From Brassica napus (lineage: Eukaryota > Streptophyta > Magnoliopsida > Brassicales > Brassicaceae): 64,000 nucleotides of DNA. The translations under genes and the position numbers were made by a program. Under the pieces are notes generated by a model. The model did no database searches and was not told the origin of the DNA. It was given only the letters and a program-made list of their open reading frames with translations. The stretch lies in contig NC_063436.1 in assembly GCF_020379485.1 (NCBI RefSeq), forward strand, positions 20,954,423 to 21,018,422. The letters run 5' to 3'. This document shows, piece after piece, positions 45,626 to 55,829 of the stretch (the first letter of the stretch is position 1; the number at the start of each line of letters is the position of its first letter).

Positions 45626-47767
45626 CTACAGCTAATTTGAATAGGAAAATCCATTGGAGTTTAATGCCCTTTGGGTATAAATATGAAATGTTAGAGTGCA
45701 AGTTGATTCTCTTAATTCTCTGGGTGCTGGTACATGGTAGGACGTCTTGGATGGCTTATGGATGGTATAGTATCTCTCATGGCTTCCATAAATATATTCG
45801 GGACATGCCCTTGTGAAAAGAAGGAAGAGTTTCCTAACTTTGAAGCCAGTTGGACCCAACTTAGTAGAATATGTACATCTTGAGTTTGATTAGATTTTGG
45901 GCCTGGTTACTTATTTTCTGGACTTCGAAGAGGCTCCCGTGACAGCCTAACTAGCTTCGGCCGAATGCAATTCTTGGTTGAGCTGCCATGAACTTGAATA
46001 TTTAAGATATGGCTCATAGGGTATTGTTAAGGTCTTAAGTAAAATATGTATTTTTTAACACTGTCTTATTGAAATTGATTTGGAACATATTACATGAAGA
46101 ATATGAAAAATAATGAGAAATCAATAGTCTTTCCACACCGAAAATAGAAAAGATAAACATGATTAGCAAAACTAAACTAGTATTTCTTTGAAAGTAAGAT
46201 GAATTGGGTGTTTCCGTTTCAGCAATTACAGACGGACTTCTAATACCTTAAACGAAATTACGACAATAATTCTCATAGTTTAGATACATCTTCTTCTTCA
46301 GTTGCCTTGATTAATTTTGTCCCGAGTTAGCTTCAGTTAAGCTACCGTTGAACAAGCTTGAACTACAAAATACAAATCAGGTAGATAGTTGGGATTGACG
46401 ACTCACGTCCCAAAACCAAAATCAACACGACAAAAACACTAACCACACAAAAGAAACAATAGAACCATAATCAGATCCAAAACAACAAGATCTCTTTCTG
46501 GAAAAAGGTTCTATCCAGAGAAACTAATATCTCTCGCCTTGGAAAGCACCGCAAAAAATGTAAAAATAATAGAAACATAGTAAAATCTGTATCTTATTGT
46601 TCCATGAAAATCATCCGATAATGCAATACGCTAAATACTAATTTGGTATTGAAATAATACAAAATTCAGTATCATAGTTGAAATGAATGATTTCGTATGC
46701 TTGTGTGTCTTAAGTTGCCCTTATACATATTTTGCTTTAGTGTGTTACAAAAAGAAAACATTATTTTTGCTCTGAATGGCACCACAGTTACCCGCACTTA
46801 CGATTTATTCGAGTGAAATTGCTGTCAAGTTTTGTCATCCTCTTTACCATTTGTATAATATAAATCCTTTAATATACTTAAAAATAAATTCAAAGTTTAG
46901 GCTAGACAATCAAATATTATATAATTAATTTTAAATTTAAATTTTAAATTTGTTTATTTGTGAAGTGACAGTAACATTGTGCTGTCGAGCACATGATAAT
47001 AGCACCAGCAAAACAAGAATCCAAGACTCATCAAATAATTGAAATTAGTATTATTCGATCTGTCCAAAAGCATCCATCGAAACTAACAGGGAACCCAACC
47101 TGGCCCCAGTTTCGACATGCTATCACCAAAGTACTCCATCACTCTCCCCCTTTACTCATTTCATAAGGAAAGCCTATTTTTACTTTTGTTTAACACATTT
47201 ATACTTAATCCTTTTGTTTATATCTTGATGCAAATATCACCCATAAATTCAGGCTAAGTAACAAAAACTGTAAATAGTTGGATATTTTTATCATTTCAGG
47301 TTTATAGGTTTATGAAATTAACTAAAAGACAACCTCATCGATCAATTACGTAGATAGTGCATTTTGATCTTTACTATTGATTTACATAGGAAGTGTCCGA
47401 AATAGAGTTAATTTAACATGGTGTGGGTTGAAAAAAACCTAAAATGACTGTCGGTATAGGAAATATTATCTTATGGCAATTCCGAAACGATATCTTTTAT
47501 TAGAAATCTCATGAACAAATTTATAAGATATGTTCAATCAGTTCGTAGTAACACACAATTGTATTTTGCTATTGACAAATTCCTAAAATACCTAAAAATA
47601 TCCTACACAGCAGCAGTTGCGTCTCTCACAAAGATAACTCACTCACCAAGATCCCAAAACTTGTTCTTCTTGCGAATTCTATGATTCTCTCTATATACAC
47701 ACTCCACTGAAGAAGGAGAGTATGGTTGGATTTAATTAAAATTTCTAATTAATTGAACGAAATTGTT
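45626..47767. other. Gene-free AT-rich region
   Basis: No coding segment, transposon end or long repeat could be supported here. Open frames are short and show no recognisable protein. Confidence 0.4.
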
Positions 47768-48180
47768 TTATCTATACTGTGTCGTTACAGCTTTGTTAAA
47801 GTTTCTAGCCTTTAAGCTTTCTTCAAGTTTTTGCAGTCTATCATCATCCTGATTCACTTCAAAAGCAATTCCTTTCACACATTTTGGTCTATTCTCAGTA
47901 TTTTCCATTTTTGCAGCTTTGAGTAGTCCAACAAATTTGTCGAATTTCATCTCATCAGAGTTCATTGTCAAAAAAATTGGAAGGAAAACATCTGTTGAGC
48001 TTCTTGACCAGTTCCTTTTCTTTGTATTTCTTCCCAGGTCCCAAGCAATTATTCTTCATTCACAATGGTGTATAACTTAGCAGTTAGGCTGCCAAGTGTT
48101 TCATCGTCTCCCATTCACGATAAACTTTAATCTCCTTGCACAAAAACTCTAAAATCTTTTTGAACTTACATGGGTTTCAT
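47768..48180 (-). pseudogene. Ty1/copia gag (UBN2-type) remnant
   Basis: On the minus strand, the stretch above 47990 reads GDDETLGSLTAKLYTIVNEE and then GTWEEIQRKGTGQEA in broken frames. An open frame at 47768-47971 follows, reading KFDKFVGLLKAAKMENTENR, GIAFEVNQDDDRLQKLEESL and ARNFNKAV. This order (gag core, then -LVGLLKxxEM-, then -RLQ-LEES--ARNFNK-) matches plant copia gag proteins as I remember them. Stops and frame changes mean it is dead. No LTRs were found around it. Confidence 0.6.
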
Positions 48181-48775
48181 CCTATAAAGAAGTACACATA
48201 TTTAGACTCAAAACCTTCTAGTCACCAAAATAAAATTTTGTCTGAGATAGATACTAATTCCAAAATTTGTAAAATTGACATTTTTGTCATTTTAAAACAT
48301 TCGGTTTGTTGTAGTCTTGTAGATGATAAAACTTAACTTCTGACCGTGATCTGCATGAAGGATCGTCTACCAACTCTGGTGGTACCAAACAACAGTAGCA
48401 CACGGTTTTTGGATATCATTTACCAAATTCGCCACCTATTTCTGTCCCACTGTTGACATTTTCTAAAGTTCATTTGGTGGTTTCCATAATTATGTATTCG
48501 GTGAGATCCAGAATGTTTTTTGTTTATTACTTACTTAAAGCACCTTCGCTAAAGTTGGGTATACATGTTTGGAAATAATAAGAGTAACTTCTAAGCTTTA
48601 TGTCAATAAATACAACTCATTCACATCCCATCATAATTTGTTACACACTCGCTAACGTGTCAACTGACTACTAGCACCGCCAACTCTCACATGGCATCAT
48701 GGGTTGTATTATACACTAACACACAGCTTCAATACGACGCTATGTATCTGCGTTTCGATGTGATTCCACTTTTCC

Positions 48776-48785
48776 TATATAAATA
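48776..48785 (+). promoter_or_regulatory. TATA box of AGP9
   Basis: TATATAAATA lies 85-94 bases before the AGP9 ATG, placing transcription start near 48810 and giving a leader of about 60 bases that ends ACAAAAAAAAATGGC-like at the start codon. Confidence 0.65.
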
Positions 48786-48869
48786 ATTCCTTCACTTTTC
48801 CTCCATTTACATTTTCTTTACACTGAACCATCACTGAGAGAGTGCGCTTCACACAATAAACAAAAAAAA

Positions 48870-50102
48870 ATGGCTAGGCAATTTGCTATTGTTGCGATCT
48901 GCATCGTCCTCATCGCCGGCGTCGGAGGTCAAGCTCCGTCGTCACCACCAACCACCACACCAGCACCACCCACCACAACAACTCCCCCGCCAGCAGCCAC
49001 TCCTCCTCCTGTCTCAGCTCCTCCACCAGTCACAACTTCTCCTCCTCCAGCCACCACCGCTCCTCCTCCTGCTACTCCTCCTCCAGTCGCTTCTCCTCCT
49101 CCGGCCACTCCTCCTCCAGTGGCAACTCCTCCTCCAGCAACTCCCCCTCCCGTCGCATCTCCTCCTCCAGCAACTCCTCCACCCGTCGCATCTCCTCCTC
49201 CAGCAACGCCTCCTCCAGCTCCTCTTGCATCTCCTCCCGCTCAGGTTCCAGCTCTTGCTCCTACGACGCCAGACGCTCCCTCTACATCTCCGTCGTCTAG
49301 CCCGCCTCTCCCGGCCACTGATGGCCCTGGACCGAGCGCCGAAGGGCCAGGACCTTCCACAGATTCGAATGACCAGGTCCGTAATTTCTTCTCATTTGAC
49401 TTGGATCTTGTACAATGTGTTTCAGATCTGAGATGGTTTTGACTTTGAAAAATGAGGTGATCACTGTCCATGATTAGATCTAAAACTAGTCTTGTCTCTC
49501 GAAAATTATGATTAGCGCAATTTAGCAGAAGAATCCTAGTATGTTATAAAGTGAGCAGTTGCAAGCGCAATTTAGGAAGATATGTTAATCTGCGCCCGTA
49601 TCGTATTTGCCGATTTTCGGACAGTGCTACTGCATCTGTCTCGAGATCTTCGAACTCGAGCCGTGGGCGCGTGGGGTGCCGGAGTCACGTTAGCTTTGTC
49701 AGTATGAACGTGAACAATAAATAACTTCCACGTGTTGATCTTAAAAGCAGATCTTGCTTTTGACAAAAAAGTAGATCTAGATTTACTTTAGTCTTTAGTC
49801 AATAAAATAAGTCCGAAAGCATGCATGAATGACGGAGTTCTTCGAAGTAAGCAGTATCACTTTATGCTAGGACCACTATATTTTAGAAACTTTTCAAACG
49901 ATCCCGGATTAATAAATGCTATTAAAACTTCTATTTTAAATTAATTATGTTGGAATTATAACATCAGATTACAAAGATGCTTCTGTAACCAATAAAAATG
50001 AAATGCTGATCCAATCTCTTATGTATTGTTTTGCAGAATGGAGCAAGCAAGACAGTTTCAAGCTTGGTACTTGGATCTGTTCTCGTTTGGTTTATGATCT
50101 AA
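48870..50102 (+). CDS. AGP9: Classical arabinogalactan protein 9
   Basis: Cell-surface proteoglycan core: prolines become hydroxyproline and carry arabinogalactan, and the protein is GPI-anchored at the plasma membrane. Two exons: 48870-49376 and 50037-50102, 573 bases, 190 residues. Residues 1-20 are a signal peptide (MARQFAIVAICIVLIAGVGG). About 21-145 is a Pro/Ala/Thr/Ser domain with repeated TPPPVASPPPA and ATPPP units. Next comes an acidic, Gly-containing linker (GPGPSAEGPGPSTDSNDQ). Exon 2 encodes only the GPI-attachment signal (NGASKTVSSLVLGSVLVWFMI), so splicing decides anchoring; without it the frame runs into the intron and loses the anchor. Preceded by a TATA box. The repeats and both ends match recalled At2g14890. 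Confidence 0.93.
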
Positions 50103-51429
50103 GCGCGGGAGCCTTTCGCTCGGTGTTCCTTGCATTTGTTTTCATGTTGATGTTTGTTTGTTCCATTGTTATTACTTTCGGAACCGTATTCTTTTGGATT
50201 ATTATCTTTTGGAGAGGATATTATTGAGACTTGAGATGGAGATATCAGGATATATTTCGTTTGGAGATATTTTGTGGCTTCTTCCCTTCTCATTCTATTT
50301 GATTATTAGTGTACTAAATTGCTTTCTTCCATGTCTACTTTTTTTTTCTTCCATGTCACCATTCCTTATATATTTGCCTCTGGGATTCAAACGCAAACAC
50401 ATGCTAAACTAGTGGCCAATCAAAAACCTGGAAAAGGAAGAAAACATAAACAATAAAAAAACTGAAAGATTGAAAAGGGTGGATTTTCTTGTCAATCTCT
50501 AAACAAAGTATAGTTTGCTGTTTTGCTGGTATAAATGCTTTTGAATTCAAAAGCTACACGTTTTTGTTTATGGAACGTGTTAAGAAGTTTGCATTCATCG
50601 AGTGAACCAAGCCTAATGTCAAACGTCTTACAGGGAACTTGGTTCACAAATGATTGATATCGCGATTGCTACAAAGAAAGCAAACGAGAAAAAAATAAGA
50701 GAGGGAAATAGTAAAATGACAAGGCAAAGATGTATGAGTTTTGGAATCTTAATATGAAACTCCCTAATTTGGTAGGACTCACTTCAGTAATTCACTATGA
50801 ATCAACTCCGAAGAACATACCAAGCGACTCAACACTAACATCGTGAGTTTGGCTGGTAAGTTAGTTGAAAACATAAATATGTAACTGTAGAAGCTTTGGC
50901 TGGTGAAGTCCGACCTGCTTTGGATGCTCCAGCGACTGCGATGCCACTTGTTTTGGATGCTTAACAGTCTAGCCCTGCTACCGTTCAACGAAAGATGCGC
51001 CTCTCAATTTGGATGCCCAACAATTTACCCCTGCCCTGTCTCAGATGCTGTCTGTTTAGATATATCTGACCCTACATCTGTTACTGAGATCGCTATTGTA
51101 GCTGATCTTCGTAGTGAAAAAGGTCTTGTGATCGCAATTTCTGTTGACCCAATGACGAATGAAGCTCTGCCAAGTTACCTACTGAAGGGAATAAAGAGTT
51201 TCGTAAAGATAGCGTCCCAGCAAGCTCAATGGTGAAAAATCCATTGTGAGAAGAGGCACCGGTAGCTTAGGGGTCTGATACCTGGTGATCAAGGGCTAAA
51301 GGCATCACAAAGAGACTTCAGAAAAAGGTAAACTTTTCATTGTTATGTCAGGGGAAACTTGTGTTAAATACCTAATTCAGCAGTTGAGAAGAAAAGAAAG
51401 AGCTAGGAATGTTTCGTCCTAAGGCAATT
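50103..51429. other. AGP9 3' region and unassigned sequence
   Basis: The first 250-300 bases probably form the AGP9 3' end. A 110-codon open frame at 50903-51235 (motifs VTEIAIVADLRSEKGLVIAI, LPSYLLKGIKSFVK) begins in repetitive CT-rich sequence and has no family I recognise; it could be a gene relic or chance. Nothing else supported. Confidence 0.35.
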
Positions 51430-52040
51430 TGATAAGTTTCTTGGGCTTCCAACTTAAAACCAATTGACAATTATTAGATTGACCATAACCATTTATATAT
51501 TAATTAATGTCCCTTAGAATTTTCGATGTGGAATATATATCTCTAATACCCTCCTCGAGATGATGGCTGTTATCGGCCAGAAATCTCGGAACTTTACGAC
51601 ATTTATACTCGGTCGAGCGAGTTTAACACAATACTCCGTTGGAAGGGTTAATTACGACCTTTATACCCGGTCGGAAGGGTTCATTTTAATTTTAATTAGG
51701 AATTTAGGGTATTTAGTATCTGGTATCAGAGCAGGCCCAATACCCTGACCCATTACTCCGGCCCGAATAGTGGCCCGATCATCCCATTAGCTGATGGCAC
51801 ATAGAAGGTTCAGTTCCGCCGAAATCGCTAGAAAATAAAGCATGATTTCGGAGAGGGTATGATGGATTCTGCGAGATTAATGGTTATACGCACCATTATC
51901 TCGAGAGAGGGTATTGGAGAGAAGATCCCACATTGGAAATATAAAAAAGACTTGAGTAATATATAAGAGACTTGGGTCAATCCACTAATTGCCAATTGGT
52001 TTTAAATTGGAAGCCCAGGAAACTTATCATAATTCTACTC
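51430..52040 (+). mobile_element. TRIM-like retroelement with inverted LTR-like arms and a PBS
   Basis: The arm at 51430-51570 (GGGCTTCCAACTTAAAACCA ... TACCCTCCTCGAGAT) is the imperfect inverse of the arm at about 51898-52027 (ATCTCGAGAGAGGGTA ... GGTTTTAAATTGGAAGCCC). Between them, at 51721-51732, is TGGTATCAGAGC, the classic primer-binding site complementary to initiator methionine tRNA. LTR elements have direct repeats, so the inverted arms mean a rearranged or nested pair. It is small and non-coding, fitting the TRIM class. Part of the right arm also occurs in APK1 intron 2. Confidence 0.6.
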
Positions 52041-52313
52041 AGATGCATCCTCTAGATCCATCCTCTCAAAGTATAATTCACAACAGTGTTAATAGAATTC
52101 GAAACACACAATTCAGAGATATTGAGGTCTCAACAATGGAGGGTCATGCCTTTCTCTTAGGATCATGAGTTTGGCTACAAAAAACAGTGTTTAACCAACA
52201 TTTTTGGCAGATAGAGAATTAGAATCAATCCATTCAAATATCATCTACTCGTCAATCTCATCTGAAATAGAGAAAAAAGAAGGATGAATAACAAGAAAAT
52301 CAATCAGTAAGGG

Positions 52314-53009
52314 TAGGGGTGGGCACTTTACCCGATATCCGAAGTGGCACCCGAACCCGATCCGAAAAACCCGAACCGAAATCCGAACCGAAGTAGCAAA
52401 ATACCCGAACGGGTATTGAATAAGGAGAGATTGGATACCCGAATCCGAACGGGTAATACCCGAACCCGAATGGATATCCGAAGATAACCGAACATATGTA
52501 TAATTAACCTTATATTTCTAGTTTACATCTCTCATTTTATATAAAATATTTATATTGATACTATTCATACTTTAAGTTCATATGATGTACATACAATTAC
52601 GGAAAAAATGATTTGCTACTCACTTAAAAAATACATGTCAAGTTTTTTATTTCAAAAATTAACAAAAAGTTACATCTAAATTTTTTTTAAAAAATAACTA
52701 AATTAATGTCTTTTTAGTTTTAAAATGTTATGTCCAAATCTATTAACCCTTCAATCTATTATAAATAAAAACTTAGTTAACTGAAAGTTATATTTTTAAA
52801 TACAAGAAACTTGAGAAATGAATTTTTTTTTTTTTTCAAAATCTAAATATCCGAACCCGATCCAAAATAACCGAATCCGAACTAAAAATACCCGAACCCG
52901 ACCCGAAATACAGAAATATCCGAACGGGTTCTACACCTCTATACCGAAATACCCGAAAATCCGAAATACCCGATCCGAACCCGAACGGGTACCCGAACGC
53001 CCACCCCTA
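52314..53009 (+). mobile_element. hAT-type MITE with 8 bp target duplication
   Basis: TIRs TAGGGGTGGGC (start) and GCCCACCCCTA (end) are perfect inverses. AGTAAGGG flanks both sides (52306-52313 and 53010-53017), an exact 8 bp hAT duplication. Sub-terminal regions are dense in CCGAACCCGA words, in inverse sense at the two ends, and the centre is AT-rich. At 696 bp it has no transposase. The intact duplication indicates a fairly recent insertion. Confidence 0.9.
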
Positions 53010-53690
53010 AGTAAGGGTATGTGATCTTAAAATGAAACAAGCAGAACACCTGAAGCGTCCAAAAAACAAAAAAAAAGATCCTAGTTACGAGATAAGTGCC
53101 ACCCAAATCAATGTATTTTCCCTATTTTAATAGTTTGCGTAAATTTAGCGGACAAGAAGGAATACATCAATGAAACATATTGAAATTTACAAAAGGAATG
53201 TGACAAACAATCTAGGATTTGCCTATTTTGCAGTGGTAAAAGTCTGTGAGTAATTCAAAATGTTTATTTTGTTGTCAAATGTGTATAAATGTAATACACT
53301 CCTTATAAACCTATTAAACTACATGTGTCATTTTGCCTAGAAAATATAATTGGAAAAAATGTAACGTAGACAATTAAGTAGTTGAAGCACGTGATAGGCC
53401 TAACACGATGGTCCGTCTTTTAAAACCACCTAAAAGTTGTCGCAACTCAATCATAATTATTGACCAAACACTTCAAAATGAGGATTTAAAGATTGGTTAC
53501 TCTAACTATTATCTTCAAAAAAAAAATTATAAAATTTTATTTATTTGCATTATAATTTTTGATATTAACAAAAATTATTAATATTTATGAAATAAATAAC
53601 TATAATGACCAAAAAAAATATAAGATAGTTTTGAAGTTTCACTATTGACAACCTCAAAATTCGAAGATTTGAGATTGTATTGGAATGATA

Positions 53691-53952
53691 CTCCCTCCGT
53701 TTTTTTAATATAAGTTGTTTTATTTAAACTTTTTTATTCCAAATTATATGTCGTTTTCGGTTTTCTATGTAAAATTTATTAATAATTAGTGTTGTCTGAC
53801 TAATTATAATATATCTTCTATTTTTCTATTGGTTGAATTATGGTTAGGTAAATAATTAATAATGTTTTTGTTTAGAAAATATAAGAAATTAATGATTTTC
53901 TTAATCTATGTGCATAGCTGTAAAACGACTTATATTAAAAAAACGGAAAGAG
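53691..53952 (+). mobile_element. Stowaway (Tc1/mariner) MITE
   Basis: CTCCCTCCGTTTTTTTAATA at the start and TATTAAAAAAACGGAAAGAG at the end form imperfect terminal inverted repeats. TA flanks each side (53689-53690, 53953-53954). At 262 bp it is a typical non-coding Stowaway. It sits within a stretch whose flanks (GATTTGAGATTG / GATTTGAAGTTGG) look like another, older repeat. Confidence 0.88.
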
Positions 53953-54758
53953 TACAAAACTTCAAAATTTAAGGATTTGAAGTTGGATTGAAAATGCTCT
54001 TTCGTACAATACAAATTTGGATTTTCAAAATTATATAAAGAAATAGTTTATCGATTCACTTGGTTATATCTCGGAATATTTTAGGGGTGAATGGGACTGC
54101 TAGTCTTAACATTAACTCGAGAATTAATATTCAAAGATTAAATTGGAGAGCAGTTTTAAGTTTTTTTTACGTATAGATAGGGGTAGTAAATACTCATTCT
54201 CTAAGGGAATGATTTTCTGATTGTTAAGACCTGAGTTCTAAACGTTGCAATTTGGGTATGTTTAATATTTTTTCCTTTATTGAAAGGCAAGAACGTAGTT
54301 TTATCATTGTCTCTTTTCTTTTTACTACCAATTTTCTAAGGTTCTTGCCTGATAAAACTACCAATTTCTTTTCACTGATTTGACTTGTTTTCGACATCTT
54401 TTACTCAGTTATTTATATCCTTTGTAGATTCAACTAAAACAAACTGATTTTTAACATAAACTCAAACGAAGTTTAAGTATTTTTGGATTTGTTGATCGAT
54501 TAAGGTTAATTCACCACGGCCAAACATCGCCGTACGCATAACCACTGGCCGGACGGCCGAGTTAACGACTTTTTGGAACATGGGTTATATTGATTAAGCC
54601 TGTCTCGTGAAATGTATTTATTGATTATATGTTGAGAAATATTACTTTATTGCCTTTTGCACAATTTGCAATGATTATATATGTTTTTCAAGCAAGTATT
54701 TTTTAACTTGTTTTATTTACCTTGATTTACTAATATTTTAAAAATGGTGAAAATAATA

Positions 54759-54986
54759 CTTCCTCATTTCAGAATGATAAATGTTTTAGAATTTTTATGC
54801 TTATTAATAAAACATAATAAAACTTAGTTATTAATGTATAGTTTTTTGTAATTTTATTTTCTTCATATTTCTAAACCAATAAAACTTCAAATTCATAATT
54901 TTTCATTACTATTTGACAAAAAATGCATTGAAAATATAAAAATAAATGTTTTTTTTAGAATATGTAATTTTTTGAAACGGACGAAG
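54759..54986 (+). mobile_element. Stowaway-like MITE, diverged
   Basis: CTTCCTCATTTCAGAATGAT at the start pairs with the end TTTTGAAACGGACGAAG after allowing mismatches, with TA on both sides (54757-54758, 54987-54988). Length 228 bp, non-coding. It is more decayed than the copy at 53691. Confidence 0.65.
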
Positions 54987-55198
54987 TAATCACTATTCTT
55001 TTGTGGGGTAATAAATATTTTGAATTTTTTTAAGTTTATAATTCCACATCATAATAACTAGAACCCAGTTAACACCTTAAAAAGAAGCGAAAAACTCATA
55101 AGCAAAAGATCCTTTTCTATTAAGTTCACCGGATCTTTCTTTTTATTTATTTAAATTTGGTTGGATCGCACATAGCTGCAGAACTTGTCACGGGAGAA

Positions 55199-55736
55199 TC
55201 AAGGACACTTGGGAGTCTTTTTGCTGCTGAGCTTGTCACGGTAGCAAGGACACTCATGCTTGTTCCCATAAGTTCCTGAAGGAACACACTTGCACTCTTT
55301 GCAACATATTCCACAATACTTCAAACATCTATCATTCATCCCTGCATCTTTGCATCTCACTACACACTTCCCTCCACACCACTTATCTAATTCTGGTCCC
55401 ACTTTGATTTCCGGCGCAGGAGCCGCGGCGCCACCGCCACCTTCATCACCATAATTTATTCATTCCGATTTTTTTCTTACATGTATAAATATACCTTTAG
55501 TGGTTTTGATCTTATAGTTTTAACCAATAAGAAATATAAGTTATAACCAATAAGTATCAACAAACAATTATGACCTAAATCAGTTAGACCAAGTATATCA
55601 TAATTAATTATGTGATCAAGAAAGAAACAGGGAAGACTCTTGAACAGATTCACAAACCTGAGATAGTAGCCGAAGCAAGGGATGAAGTGATTAGAAGAAG
55701 TGAGGCAACAAACAATATGGAGACAATTATCCTCAT
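55199..55736 (-). CDS. GASA7: Gibberellin-regulated GASA/snakin peptide (GASA7)
   Basis: Small secreted peptide of the gibberellin-stimulated GASA/snakin family, linked to growth and stress responses. Two minus-strand exons: 55658-55736 and 55199-55440, 321 bases, 106 residues. Residues 1-24 are a signal peptide ([20 protein letters not shown]). A short Gly/Ala/Pro linker follows. The C-terminal GASA domain has all 12 cysteines in the usual spacing: [38 protein letters not shown] and final KCP. The end reads KKTPKCP where relatives have KGTPKCP. Exon 2 start was set by acceptor GATGAAG at 55441 and frame. A TATA box lies upstream. Closest recalled relative is Arabidopsis GASA7 (At2g14900). 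Confidence 0.92.
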
Positions 55737-55821
55737 GTTTCTTTTCTCTGGTTTTCTTTAACTGCCCGAGGATGATTAGCAAAAATCAAGTTTCTATTCT
55801 TCTTGTGGTCTCTCTGTTGGC

Positions 55822-55829
55822 CTTTTATA
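55822..55829 (-). promoter_or_regulatory. TATA box of GASA7
   Basis: On the minus strand TATAAAAG lies about 90 bases before the GASA7 ATG, leaving a leader of about 60 bases. Confidence 0.6.

Noticed and set aside
48883..49431. A 182-codon Leu/Gln-rich frame overlapping AGP9
   Set aside because: It is the +1 frame shadow of the Pro-rich AGP9 repeats; the AGP9 frame has the signal peptide, AGP repeats and GPI signal.
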